Positions 18,759-27,910 are shown, numbered from the stretch's first letter. The stretch: 64,000 bases of DNA from Acidimangrovimonas sediminis (GCF_002871005.1 NZ_PHSN01000005.1:310001-374000), one strand, 5' to 3'. The notes: generated by a model not told the origin, from the sequence alone. Numbers and translations: made by a program.

Positions 18759-19058
18759 ATGCTGACGATAACCGCGGTGATCCGTGCCAAGCCCGGGGCC
18801 GAGCAGACCATGCGCGACGCGCTGCTGGAGGTCGCCGACCACGTCCGCGTGAATGAGCCCGACACAATCGGTTTCCACGTTTCGCAAGATCTGGCAGACC
18901 CCTGCACCTTCACGACCTACGAGCGGTTCGCGGATGAGGCGGCAATGAACCTGCACAATTCCTCAGATGTCGTGGCCCGCTTCTTCAAGATCGCCCAGCC
19001 GATCCTGGATGGCGAGGTCGTGCTTGTGACGAGTTTCGAGATCTCAGCCAAGGATTGA
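18759..19058 (+). CDS. Antibiotic biosynthesis monooxygenase (ABM) domain protein
   Basis: The 99-residue ferredoxin-like fold protein matches the YgiN/ABM family: an N-terminal strand (LTITAVIRAKPG), a helix with NEPDTIGFHVSQDL, and the FTTYERFADEAAMNLH signature. Members are dimeric enzymes acting on quinols or polyketides without cofactors, or proteins of unknown role. AGGAG lies seven bases upstream of the ATG at 18759. It is the last gene in the amide operon, 90 bp after the amidase; its substrate is unknown. Confidence 0.82.
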   Translation: MLTITAVIRAKPGAEQTMRDALLEVADHVRVNEPDTIGFHVSQDLADPCTFTTYERFADEAAMNLHNSSDVVARFFKIAQPILDGEVVLVTSFEISAKD

Positions 19059-19110
19059 GCGGAAGCGCAACCGCCAGCCCCCCTTTGATAGCCGAGTTTC
19101 CGCCGTCGCG

Positions 19111-19436
19111 CAGATGCACCCGCTGAACGGCACCTACAACGCCATCTTTTCGAAAACGACGCCGCGATCGAAACCGCACGCGACATCGACCGGCGCCGCG
19201 CAGCGGGCGCGCCGGTTGGGCCGCTCGCCGGGGTGCCGGTGGTGATCAAGGATCCGATGGATATGAAGGGGTGCCCCACGACGGCGGGCTGGCGCCCGCT
19301 CTCCTCGGGGGCCGGAGGCGTCGACCTGATGCCAACGATGACGAGCAAGACCCATTTCGGCGGCAAGCGAAAGGTCTGCCGCGCTGAGAGGCGTGACTTG
19401 TCCGAAATCAAGGGGGGATGGCGCGCGCTCGGCTAG
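19111..19436 (+). pseudogene. Remnant of a second amidase-signature gene
   Basis: After a frame change near 19150 the sequence reads GAPVGPLAGVPVVIKDPMDM and then CPTTAGW. This is the catalytic-lysine segment of amidase-signature enzymes (LAGVP..IKD). The upstream piece LNGTYNAI in another frame looks like the part before it. The Ser-Ser segment and everything after about 19330 are missing, and the frame ends at 19436. It is not a duplicate of the intact amidase, whose lysine segment reads [11 protein letters not shown], so it derives from a different family member. Confidence 0.7.
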
Positions 19437-19474
19437 GATTCAGAAACGGGAGCAGGCAAGCGACTGGAGCTGGG

Positions 19475-22129
19475 GTGAAGCGCGAGCGTTCAGATGCCCA
19501 TCCGTACCATGCACGAACCGTGGGGGAGAGCCTCGACGGATTGCGGGTGCAGCGCGACCGCGGCCTGTCGGAGACGGAGGCCACGACGCGGTGTGAGGAA
19601 TTCGGGCCGAACGTCATCGCCGCGCGCGAGAGGGCCGGGCTTGTCCGGCTGGTCGTCAACCAGCTCATGAGCCCCGTCGTCGCGCTGCTGGCGGGGGCGG
19701 CGGTGCTGGCCGGGTGGTTTGGCGAGTACGAGCAGGCCATCGCGATCGGCATCGTGCTCCTGCTGAATACGCTGATCGGCTTCTTCACCGAATACCGCGC
19801 TGTCCGGTCGATCGAGGCCCTCAGGGCGCTGGAGACGCCGATGGCGCGGGTCCGCCGCGAAGGGCACGAGCGCAAGATCCCCGCCGAGCGGCTGGTGCCG
19901 GGCGATATCGTGCTGCTCGACGCGGGGGATGCGGTGCCTGCGGACCTTCGGATCGTGGAATGCGCGAACCTGCGGGCCGACGAATCCGTCCTGACCGGGG
20001 AGTCGGTCCCGGCCGGAAAGACGGTCGAGCCCGTGTCCGCGCAGGCGCGCCTTGGCGACCGGCGATCCATGCTGTTCAAAGGGACCGCCCTGGTCGCCGG
20101 ATCGGCGACAGGCGTCGTCGTGCGGACCGGAACCGAGACCGAGCTTGGCCAGATCTCCCGCCTCGTGGCGGAGGCAGGAACCGGCACCTCGCCGATCGAG
20201 AAGAAGCTCACGCGGCTTTCTGCCCAGCTGATCTGGGCCACGCTCGCGCTGGCTGCCGGGATCGTTGGCCTCGGGCTGCTGACCGGCAAGGACCCGGTTC
20301 TGATGGTGGAATCGGGGATCGCCCTCGCGGTCGCGACCATTCCCGAGGGGCTGCCGATCGTCGCGACCCTTGCGCTGGCGCGCGGCATGGCGCGGATGGC
20401 GCGCCAGAATGCGCTGGTCGAGCGGCTCTCGGCGGTGGAGACGCTGGGCGCGACAACGATCATCCTGACCGACAAGACCGGGACGCTGACCGAGAACAGG
20501 ATGGCCGTTCGCCGGGTCTGGCTGCCGTCGGGCGAGGTCGACTTCGGCCCCGAGGCACCCGCCCCGTTGCCCCCGGGCGACACGCAGCTCTCCGCGCTGA
20601 TGGAGGTCGCGGTCCTGTGCAACGACGCGGCGCTCGACACGGCGCTCGACACGGCAGGCGGGCAGGGCGTCGGCGACCCGATGGAGATCGCGCTTCTGCG
20701 CGCGGGGCTCCGGGCGGGATACGCCCGGGAAGACCTTCTGTCGGCAAGCCCGCTGGTGCTGAAGCACGCGTTTGACGGCCATGCCCGGATGATGGCAACG
20801 GTGCACGATCACGCGCCGGGATACCTGTTCGCGGTCAAGGGTGCGCCGGAAATGGTTCTTCCCTGCTGCGATGCCATCTCCCCCGATGGCGCGCCGCGCC
20901 CGATGATGGGCAGGGACCGGCAGGCGTGGCTTGATCGCGTGACGGAGCTTGCCCATCACGGGCTCAGGGTGCTGGCCTGTGCGGCGAAGACGGAGGCCAC
21001 GCCGGACGCCGCCCCCTATGAGAACCTGACCTTCCTGGGGCTGATCGCGCTGGAGGATCCGGCCCGGCTGGACGTGCCCGAGGCCATCGCCGCCTGCCAG
21101 GAGGCCGGCATCCGGGTGGTGATGGTCACTGGCGACCACGCGGTGACTGCCCGCAGCATCGGCCGGGCGGTGGGTCTTCGCCACGCGGCGGGGGAGATAG
21201 CCGAGGGCGCGGAGGTTGCGGCCCTTTCGGCAGACGGCAGCTTTGATCGCATCGGCATCTTTGCCCGCGTCAGCCCCAAGGACAAGCAGGACCTCGTGCG
21301 TGCCTATCAGGCCGCCGGCGAGGTCGTGGCGATGACAGGCGACGGCGTGAACGACGCGCCGGCGCTGCGGCAGGCCGACATCGGCGTGGCGATGGGGATG
21401 CGCGGCACAGACGTGGCACGCGAGGCTGCGGCGATCGTCCTGCTTGACGACGCATTCCCCACCATCGTCGCGGCGATCCGCGAGGGGCGGATCATCTTCG
21501 GCAACATCCGCCGCTTCGCCTCCTACCTGCTCGCCTGCAACCTGGCCGAGGTGCTCGTGATCGGGCTTGCGGTGCTGTCGTCGTTGCCGCTGCCACTCCT
21601 GCCGCTGCAGATCCTCTACCTCAATCTTGTGACCGACGTGTTTCCGGCCTTTGCCCTCGCGCTCGGCGAGGGGGAGGGCGACGTGCTGAAGCGGCCGCCG
21701 CGCGATCCTCGGCAGCCCATCCTCGGCCGGCCGCAATGGACACGGATCACGGTGCAAAGCCTGCTTATGACCGGCGGCACCTTCGGCGCGCTCTACCTCG
21801 CCGAGACGTGGCTTGGCCTTGAGGCCGGCGCCACGGTTACCGTGACATTCCTGACGCTGGCCTTCGCCCAGCTCTGGCAGGTGTTCAACATGCGCGCCGA
21901 CCGGTCGGGCGCCCTGGTGAACGAGGTCACCCGAAACCCTTGGATCTGGGCGTCGCTCGCGCTTTGCGCGGCGCTTCTGGCCGTGCCGCCCTACGTCCCG
22001 CCGCTGGCGGGGGTTCTGGGGCTCACGCCGCCCGACCCGGCGATGTGGACCACCGTTCTGGGCCTCAGCGCCGCGCCGGCCGCGATCTGGCAGCTTGTGG
22101 CGCTGCTGCGCCGCAACCCGGGGGGCTGA
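19475..22129 (+). CDS. P2-type cation-transporting ATPase
   Basis: The product has about 884 residues. Domain order: N-terminal cation-ATPase domain, two membrane helices, actuator domain with LTGESVP, the PEGLP kink in helix 4 (AVATIPEGLPIVATLA), phosphorylation motif DKTGT with Asp333, and hinge TGDGVNDAPAL. About six C-terminal helices follow. PEGLP and the overall pattern fit Ca2+-type P2 pumps, but the ion cannot be fixed from sequence; Mg2+, K+/Na+ or H+ remain possible. The GTG at 19475 with GGAG five bases upstream is preferred over an in-frame ATG at 19418 that has no proper site. A CaCA-type exchanger starts three bases downstream, consistent with a calcium or divalent-ion role. Confidence 0.88.
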   Translation: MKRERSDAHPYHARTVGESLDGLRVQRDRGLSETEATTRCEEFGPNVIAARERAGLVRLVVNQLMSPVVALLAGAAVLAGWFGEYEQAIAIGIVLLLNTLIGFFTEYRAVRSIEALRALETPMARVRREGHERKIPAERLVPGDIVLLDAGDAVPADLRIVECANLRADESVLTGESVPAGKTVEPVSAQARLGDRRSMLFKGTALVAGSATGVVVRTGTETELGQISRLVAEAGTGTSPIEKKLTRLSAQLIWATLALAAGIVGLGLLTGKDPVLMVESGIALAVATIPEGLPIVATLALARGMARMARQNALVERLSAVETLGATTIILTDKTGTLTENRMAVRRVWLPSGEVDFGPEAPAPLPPGDTQLSALMEVAVLCNDAALDTALDTAGGQGVGDPMEIALLRAGLRAGYAREDLLSASPLVLKHAFDGHARMMATVHDHAPGYLFAVKGAPEMVLPCCDAISPDGAPRPMMGRDRQAWLDRVTELAHHGLRVLACAAKTEATPDAAPYENLTFLGLIALEDPARLDVPEAIAACQEAGIRVVMVTGDHAVTARSIGRAVGLRHAAGEIAEGAEVAALSADGSFDRIGIFARVSPKDKQDLVRAYQAAGEVVAMTGDGVNDAPALRQADIGVAMGMRGTDVAREAAAIVLLDDAFPTIVAAIREGRIIFGNIRRFASYLLACNLAEVLVIGLAVLSSLPLPLLPLQILYLNLVTDVFPAFALALGEGEGDVLKRPPRDPRQPILGRPQWTRITVQSLLMTGGTFGALYLAETWLGLEAGATVTVTFLTLAFAQLWQVFNMRADRSGALVNEVTRNPWIWASLALCAALLAVPPYVPPLAGVLGLTPPDPAMWTTVLGLSAAPAAIWQLVALLRRNPGG

Positions 22130-22132
22130 GCG

Positions 22133-23143
22133 ATGCAACCCCTCGTTCTTCCCTGGCTCGAACTCGGCCTTTGCGGGGCGGTCATCGCGATCGCGGGCTC
22201 GGTGCTGGTGCGCCATGGCGAGATGCTGGCGCAGCTGACCGGACTGTCACGGTCGTGGATCGGTCTGATCCTGCTGGCGACCGCCACCTCCCTGCCGGAA
22301 CTTTTCACGGGGGTCAGCGCCGTCACCCTTGCCGACGTCCCGAACCTTGCCGTGGGCGACGCGCTTGGAAGCTGCGTCTTCAACCTGCTGCTGCTGGTGC
22401 TGCTGGACGAACTCAGCCGCTCCGAGCCGATGTATCGGCGCGTCGATCAGGGCCACGTCCTGACGGCGGGTTTCGGCGTCATCATGATCGGTGCGGTGGG
22501 CGCGCTGATCCTGCTGAGTCGCGAGCAGCTGGATCTGAGGCTTTTCCACATCAGCGCCTACACGCCGCTTATCATCGTCGTCTACCTCGTCGCGATGCGC
22601 GCCGCCTTCGATTACGAACGGCGGAGCAGGGGCCCCGTGGCGCAGCCCCGGGCCGAAGAGCGGCCGACGGTGCGGACCGCCGTCCTGCGTTACCTGACGG
22701 CGGCCGTCTTCGTCGTCGCGGCCGGAACGTGGCTGCCCTTCATCGGCCGTGACATCGCCGACGCGATGGGCTGGAGACCAACCTTCGTCGGCACGCTGCT
22801 GGTCGCTGGCGCGACCTCGCTGCCGGAACTGGCCGTCACCATCTCGGCGCTGAGGATCGGGGCGGTGGACATGGCGATCGGCAACCTGCTGGGCAGCAAC
22901 CTCTTCGACATTCTGATCATCGCCCTCGACGATGTCGCCTATGCGAAGGGGCCGCTGCTGTCGGCCGTCTCGCCCGCCCATGCCATCACGGCCTTCGCCG
23001 CGGTGATCATGTCGGGGATCTTCATCGTGGCGATGCTGTTCAAGCCGAAGACCCGCCTGCGCGGCACCGTCGGTTGGGTCAGCCTGGCGATGCTGGTGGT
23101 CTACCTGTTCACTTCCTACGCCGTCTATCTGCACGATCTCTGA
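22133..23143 (+). CDS. CaCA-family Na+/Ca2+ antiporter-like membrane protein
   Basis: The 336-residue membrane protein carries the two inverted alpha repeats of the CaCA superfamily: ATATSLPELFTGVSAV with GDALGSCVFN in the first half, and AGATSLPELAVTISAL with GNLLGSNLFDI in the second. Glu in SLPEL is the ion-binding residue. About ten helices are expected. It starts three bases after the P-type ATPase stop, so the two are co-transcribed. The pair probably handles the same cation by ATP-driven and ion-driven routes. Confidence 0.9.
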   Translation: MQPLVLPWLELGLCGAVIAIAGSVLVRHGEMLAQLTGLSRSWIGLILLATATSLPELFTGVSAVTLADVPNLAVGDALGSCVFNLLLLVLLDELSRSEPMYRRVDQGHVLTAGFGVIMIGAVGALILLSREQLDLRLFHISAYTPLIIVVYLVAMRAAFDYERRSRGPVAQPRAEERPTVRTAVLRYLTAAVFVVAAGTWLPFIGRDIADAMGWRPTFVGTLLVAGATSLPELAVTISALRIGAVDMAIGNLLGSNLFDILIIALDDVAYAKGPLLSAVSPAHAITAFAAVIMSGIFIVAMLFKPKTRLRGTVGWVSLAMLVVYLFTSYAVYLHDL

Positions 23144-23402
23144 CGCCGTTGCCGAGGAAGAGCGCGGCCAGGCAGCAGGTTCTTGCACGCGAAGCAATGG
23201 CCGCAGTTTCTTGCCTTCTGAAGAAGGCATTTGTCGAGCCGACGCATGCCGTGCTCCCGCGTCCGAACACCCATCACTCAGGCAGAGCGCCGAGGTGTCG
23301 GCAACTGAAGAAACGGAGGCCGGCTATCCTGGTCCAGGATGGGGCAGGGCGCGCAGCCCGGGGGCATCAAGGCGCAGAAGACCTGACACCCTCGGGGGCA
23401 AC

Positions 23403-24329
23403 CTATTCAGGAAGCTCTCCCCCTTCATAAAGCCATCGCACCGCGTCCGCGTCAGGACAGATCCGGCTGCCAACCTCCCGCAGATGTTGCGAAATTTCAT
23501 CCGTCATCCCGTCGACCTTTGCCTTCCCGATCTCGCCCTGCCGCATCATCGCCCCGGATTTGAGGATCGGAACCTTGCCGGCGGTATTCGCCTCGAACTT
23601 GCTCTCGTTCTGCTTCATCCACCGGAACGAGGTGTATTCAAGGATGTCCGCCCACTGATCGTCTGTCGGGTTTTCGCCAAGGAACTCGGCTATCTTGCGG
23701 ACCGATCCTTCGTGGTCTTTCTTCATGTCTGCGTAGTGAAGGAAGATGACGTTCCGTTCATGGCGGAGCGGCCACCACGCGGCCAGAAAGCCGAAGACCG
23801 CCCCCTGCATGCCATTCCTGTCTATGACCTCGTGATAGAAGGACGGGAAGTCCGGGCGGCACATGGCCTCGCGCGGGATGCCCCACAGGCGGAACCACTC
23901 GTCCGAATGCTTGTCGAGGAATGGCCGGAAGGACACGAACGCTTCTTCCGGGTTGCGGAACACGACGACATACTTCACGTCCGTGCCCGACCCGACCGCC
24001 TGAAACGGCACGGCGGGAGGTGGCGAATGCGTCTTGAAGGCGCGGCGCGCATCGGCAGGCATGGCGCCCACGCGGTCGACGACGTCCTGATGCGATTGTC
24101 CGGGGAAGCCCAGAAACTCGATCCAAGGGACTTCCTCGTAGATATCGCGAAAGCCGGGCGTCCCGCCGGTCATCACCTGGTGGACGATATTCATCGTCCA
24201 GGTCGTGCCGCTCTTCAGGGGGACCGACACCACGACGTCGCCATCGCGCCAGGCGATCTTGTGCTGGATCTCGGGCTGGATCCACGGAGGGCCCCCGGGC
24301 GGTGCGTCGCTTTCAACGGAAACTTCCAT
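23403..24329 (-). CDS. Sulfotransferase (PF00685-like, cytosolic type)
   Basis: The 308-residue protein has the PAPS 5'-phosphosulfate loop VPLKSGTTWT (a KSGTTW motif as in cytosolic sulfotransferases) and the 3'-phosphate segment VVFRNPEEAFVSF. The C-terminal region MRQGEIGKAKVDGM matches the usual RKGxxGDW-type PAPS-binding block only loosely. It is not closely related to the sulfotransferase at 9358. An in-frame TTG lies upstream at 24377, but GGGAGGAG directly precedes the ATG at 24329, which is chosen. Neighbours give no clear hint of the acceptor. Confidence 0.85.
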   Translation of the reverse strand: MEVSVESDAPPGGPPWIQPEIQHKIAWRDGDVVVSVPLKSGTTWTMNIVHQVMTGGTPGFRDIYEEVPWIEFLGFPGQSHQDVVDRVGAMPADARRAFKTHSPPPAVPFQAVGSGTDVKYVVVFRNPEEAFVSFRPFLDKHSDEWFRLWGIPREAMCRPDFPSFYHEVIDRNGMQGAVFGFLAAWWPLRHERNVIFLHYADMKKDHEGSVRKIAEFLGENPTDDQWADILEYTSFRWMKQNESKFEANTAGKVPILKSGAMMRQGEIGKAKVDGMTDEISQHLREVGSRICPDADAVRWLYEGGELPE

Positions 24330-24893
24330 CTTCTCCTCCCTGCTGCTGAAATTCGGCATTGATGCCTGATCGTTCAAATGTCGGCCGCGCCCTGCGGCTG
24401 GTGCCCAATGGCCTGGCCATGCGCCATTATGCGCTTTGCAGAACGGGAATCTCGTTCAAAAGCACGCCTGGAGGTCGGCTTTTGCCCTTCGGCGCAGGCC
24501 GCTGGCATTTGCAGAGAAGGCCGTCTCCCCGCCCGCCCTGGCTCTGCTGGCCGTATCGAACCGCAGCTTTCCGCGGCTGCGCCCGAGGGGCCGGACGCCG
24601 GTTTTGGGGCCTCTTTCTGCCCGGGTAGATCGTGGCTTCCATTGGATCATCGGCTTCGGGGCTGACAGGTGGCGCAGGTCATCGCCCGTGATCAAGGCGG
24701 GGCTTCCTGTGAGCGTGTCAGCAAACGCTTGATTTCGGGAGCGCTCCGCACAATCCTGTCCGTAGCGAACTCTCAGGCGGCAAGCGCCGAGACGGTTGCC
24801 AATCTGCGCGACACCCGTCTTCGACAAGCCGCTCTTCAGGCCCGCTCCTGGCATACCCTGGTCTTGCGATCCATCAGACGGAAGTGACAGGCG
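24330..24893. other. Intergenic, no gene recognised
   Basis: This stretch of about 560 bp lies between divergent sulfotransferase and methyltransferase genes. Several frames are open but overlap each other, show no family resemblance and lack ribosome sites. It may hold both promoters and degraded sequence. Confidence 0.45.
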
Positions 24894-25706
24894 ATGTTGA
24901 AGACGGACACGATGTTCTCGGGCTCGATCCCGGAAACCTACGACCGCCACATGGTGCCGCTGATCTTCGCGCCATACGCCGAAGATATCGCGGCGCGGGT
25001 GGCGGCCCTATCGCCCGGCGCCGTGCTGGAAATCGCGGCGGGCACCGGTGTTGTCACCCGCGCCTTGGCGCCGAGGCTGCCACCGGATGCGAGCTATGTC
25101 GTGACGGACCTCAACCCGTCGATGCTCGACTACGCCGCCGCGCGGCAGGGCCCTGACACCCGCATCACCTGGCGCCAGGCGGACGCCATGGCGCTCCCAT
25201 TCGAGGATGAGAGTTTCGACGTCGTAAGTTGCCAGTTCGGCGCGATGTTCTTTCCCGACCGCCCGTCCGCCTACCGGGAGGCCAGGCGCGTGCTGAAGCC
25301 CGGAGGACATTTTCTTTTCAGCACCTGGGATCGGATCGAGGACAACGATTTCGCGCACGATGTGACGAATGCGCTTGCCGGGATGTTTCCGAACGATCCT
25401 CCGCGGTTCATGGCGCGGATACCCCATGGCTACCACGATACGGCGGCGATCCGATACGACCTTGAGGCTGCAGGTTTCGCACGCGTCGAGATCGAGACAA
25501 TCCCGGCGCTGAGCCGGGCGGCATCGGCCCGTATGGCGGCGGTCGCCTATTGCCAGGGTACGCCTCTGCGCACCGAGATCGAGGCCAGAGACGCGACGAG
25601 GCTGGAAGAAGCGACCGGCCTGGCGGAAGCCGCAATTGCCGGACGACATGGCCGCGGCGAGATCGCCGGCAAGATCCAGGCGCATGTCATCCTGGCGATT
25701 GCCTAG
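24894..25706 (+). CDS. Class I SAM-dependent methyltransferase
   Basis: The 270-residue protein has the Rossmann-type SAM site: VLEIAAGTGVVTRAL (motif I, about residues 45-59), the acidic end of strand 2 (VVTDLNPSML), and DAMALPFEDESFDVV followed by FFPDRPSAYREARRVLKPGG. These mark the Methyltransf_11/UbiE-like group. The substrate is unknown. It stands alone between non-coding stretches. The ATG at 24894 is the first in frame, with only a weak upstream purine run. Confidence 0.85.
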   Translation: MLKTDTMFSGSIPETYDRHMVPLIFAPYAEDIAARVAALSPGAVLEIAAGTGVVTRALAPRLPPDASYVVTDLNPSMLDYAAARQGPDTRITWRQADAMALPFEDESFDVVSCQFGAMFFPDRPSAYREARRVLKPGGHFLFSTWDRIEDNDFAHDVTNALAGMFPNDPPRFMARIPHGYHDTAAIRYDLEAAGFARVEIETIPALSRAASARMAAVAYCQGTPLRTEIEARDATRLEEATGLAEAAIAGRHGRGEIAGKIQAHVILAIA

Positions 25707-26074
25707 GTGGCATTCGTCGGGGCGGTGCCGAGGTTTGGAGTCGCACGAACGATCACAGTCCGCGGGGGCAACGACTTTCTATAATCTGCGCAGACGCGGC
25801 TGCGAACATGCGCTTGCGAGCTGTGCCAGTCCATGAGAGCCGCCATTCGGTTTCCGTAACGCCTGCCACGAACCGTGAGCAAGCGGCATGGGGGCGCTAT
25901 GTTGCCCCATGCGCAGGTCGCGGCGAAGGGCAAATGCCAGGCCCGAGCCGCCGATCCCGAGAGGCGCGGCGATGGGACGTTGCGCCCACGAAAAGGGAGC
26001 GCGGGTTTTCAGAGAGAGGGCGTTCGGCGGGGCTGTCTTCGTCGTTGTCGGGCTGCACCTCCTCGGTCACCGGC
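25707..26074. other. Intergenic, no gene recognised
   Basis: About 370 bp follow the methyltransferase. Open frames in this stretch resemble no family. The right end adjoins the broken Old Yellow Enzyme remnant, so part of it may be decayed coding sequence. Confidence 0.4.
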
Positions 26075-26325
26075 CTTCAGGCCGCGAGCTGCTCCTCCAA
26101 CCGCGGGCCGGGGCAGTCGATGAAGCCCGACCCCTCGGCCGAGATGACGGTGCCCTCGGTCACGATCACACCGGCCCAGGTACGCCGGGGTGTAATAACG
26201 CGTGGTCTCGGCCGTCGGCACGTTGCGGGCGCTGCGCGCGCGGGTCATCGGGGCCATCGCGGCATGGTTTTTGAGACTGAGCCCGCCAAGGTGCACCGTG
26301 TCGAACAGGTCTGTGAAGGGAAACC
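26075..26325 (-). pseudogene. Truncated, frameshifted Old Yellow Enzyme (NemA-like alkene reductase)
   Basis: On the minus strand FTDLFDTVHLGGLSLKN, then AMAPMTRARS and VPTAETTRYYTPAYLG are the N-terminus of an N-ethylmaleimide-reductase-type flavoenzyme. A frame change near 26170 leads into AGVIVTEGTVISAEGSGF, the next conserved block, and the frame stops at 26075 after LEEQLAA. Only about the first 80 of some 360 residues remain. It directly follows the VOC gene and has no usable start codon of its own. Confidence 0.8.
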
Positions 26326-26826
26326 TCAGCTATAGGCGCCGGCCGAATAGGTCAGTTCGTAGCTATGGGAATAAAGCTCGAAGACGATGCCGAAGGGGTC
26401 CTCGACGTAGACCATGCGGTAGGGCTTCTCGCTGGGGAAATATTCGCGCACCGGCATCCGCTGCTTGCCGCCGGCGGCGACGATCCTCTCCAGCAACCCC
26501 TCGAGATCGGGATCCTGGATCGCGAAGTGGAACAGGCCCACCTGGCGGTAGGGCAGATTGTTCCCGGGTCTGTAGTTCTCGGGAAATTCGAACAGCTCGA
26601 AACCGATACGGTCGGCCGAGGACAGGTGGGCGATGCGGAACTTGCCCCAGCCGGGGCCGAAGACGTCGTCGCACATCACGCCGATATCGCTGTCGTCCTG
26701 GGCAATCCCGGTCGGTTCCATGATGACGTAAAAGCCCATGACATCGCGGTAGAAGGCGACAGCGGCGTCGAGGTCGGGCACCGAAAGCCCGATGTGCGAG
26801 AAGGTGCGCGGGGTGGTCATGGTCAT
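26326..26826 (-). CDS. VOC family protein (glyoxalase/extradiol-dioxygenase fold)
   Basis: The 166-residue protein has two beta-alpha-beta-beta-beta units. FSHIGLSVPDLDAAVAFYRD opens the first; metal-ligand candidates are His in FSHIGL, Glu in GFELFEF, His in LFHFAIQD and Glu in VFELYSH, the full set for a VOC metal site. AGGAG lies seven bases before the ATG at 26826. It is divergent from a broken LysR gene and upstream of the Old Yellow Enzyme remnant, so it survives from a regulator-VOC-reductase cluster, perhaps for reactive electrophiles. Confidence 0.87.
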   Translation of the reverse strand: MTMTTPRTFSHIGLSVPDLDAAVAFYRDVMGFYVIMEPTGIAQDDSDIGVMCDDVFGPGWGKFRIAHLSSADRIGFELFEFPENYRPGNNLPYRQVGLFHFAIQDPDLEGLLERIVAAGGKQRMPVREYFPSEKPYRMVYVEDPFGIVFELYSHSYELTYSAGAYS

Positions 26827-26875
26827 GGAAGTCTCCTGTGGCGTTGCCGTCGGGCGGGGGCATCCACCCCATCAA

Positions 26876-26900
26876 TTATCATTCGCGCTCATGATGATAA
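26876..26900. promoter_or_regulatory. TTATCAT-N11-ATGATAA inverted repeat, probable LysR site
   Basis: TTATCAT at 26876-26882 and ATGATAA at 26894-26900 are perfect 7-bp inverted arms in an AT-rich patch between the divergent VOC and LysR genes. LysR-type sites are usually T-N11-A palindromes in this position. The arms end 5 bp before the LysR start. Confidence 0.5.
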
Positions 26901-26904
26901 CGAA

Positions 26905-27910
26905 ATGAGCGACGAGATGCTGAATGCGACCTGGCTCGAAACCTTTGCCACGCTCTGCGATGTCGGGCATTTCACCCGCGCCGCCGCTGCGCTGAACATG
27001 ACCCAGCCCGGCGTCAGCCAGCATGTGAAGAAGCTCGAGGCACAGTTGGGGCAACCCCTTCTGTCGCGCGACGGCAAGAGCTTCATCCTGACTCCGGCGG
27101 GCGAGGCGGTCTTGGCCATCGCCCGGCGGCGACGGGCGGAAGAAGGCACCCTGCAAGGCGAGTTGCAGCATGACGATCCGGACCGGGGGCAGGTTTCGAT
27201 CGCATGCTCGGGTTCGCTTGCGCTGCTACTCTATCCGCGCTTCATGGATCTGATTTCAAAGGCCCCCCGACCTGTCCATCCTTCTCTAAGCGATGCCGCA
27301 GCCGCGCGTTCTGGAAGAGGTCGTAGCGGGGCGTTTCGATCTTGGGATCGCCGACCATTCGCCCTCGCACCCCCGACTTGAGGGGGAGCGTGTGGGTCAG
27401 GATGAGCTCTGCCTTCTCCTGCCTCCGGATAGCGCGGCACCTCAAAGTTTTGCGGCACTTGACGCGCTCGGCTTCATCGCTCATCCCGATGGGTTCGCCC
27501 ATGCCGACGAACTGCTCGGAGCGAATTTTCCCGAAGCGCATCCCGGAGCGGACCGCCTCCGGCAGCGCAGCTTCGTAAACCAGATCGGCCAGATCCCCGA
27601 GCCGGTGCTGCGCGGCATAGGCTATACCATCCTGCCCCGCAGCGGCGTCGATGCCCACCCCGGGCGTAGCCGCCTGCAGGTCATGCCCCTGCCGGTATCG
27701 GTCAGGCACGAGCTCTGGTTGATCCAGCGGCGCAACCGCAGCCTCCCGGCGCGAACCCGTCGGATCCGGGCCGAGATCGCAGAGGTGCTTGCCGCATTGC
27801 GACGTGGACAAAGAGGACCGGCGCCTTCAGCCTTTCGCCGCCCGAGCGGTTGCGGGAAGCCCAAGATGCGGAAAGAGAAGCTGTCGCCAAGCGCGGGCTC
27901 GGGGGCCTGA
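26905..27910 (+). pseudogene. LysR family regulator, inactivated by a frameshift and a stop
   Basis: The ATG at 26905 opens a normal LysR helix-turn-helix (TLCDVGHFTRAAAALNMTQPG) and continues to YPRFMDLISKAP. In the C6 run at about 27262-27267 the frame shifts by one. Restoring the frame gives DLSILL, then an in-frame TAA at 27287, then AMPQPRVLEEVVAGRFDLGI, which is the proper effector domain and runs to 27910. Two separate lesions make a sequencing error less likely than real decay. The intact parent would have controlled the divergent VOC gene. Confidence 0.8.

Noticed and set aside
16269-18956. Minus-strand frame of 895 codons opposite ATPase and amidase
   Set aside because: Antisense shadow; the plus strand has clear Walker and amidase motifs.
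19490-22216. Minus-strand frame of 908 codons opposite the P-type ATPase
   Set aside because: Antisense shadow with the amino-acid bias of reversed codons.
24456-24950. Possible transposase remnant on the minus strand
   Set aside because: Translated frames gave no transposase motif (no DDE or RuvC-like block) and no flanking inverted repeats were seen.
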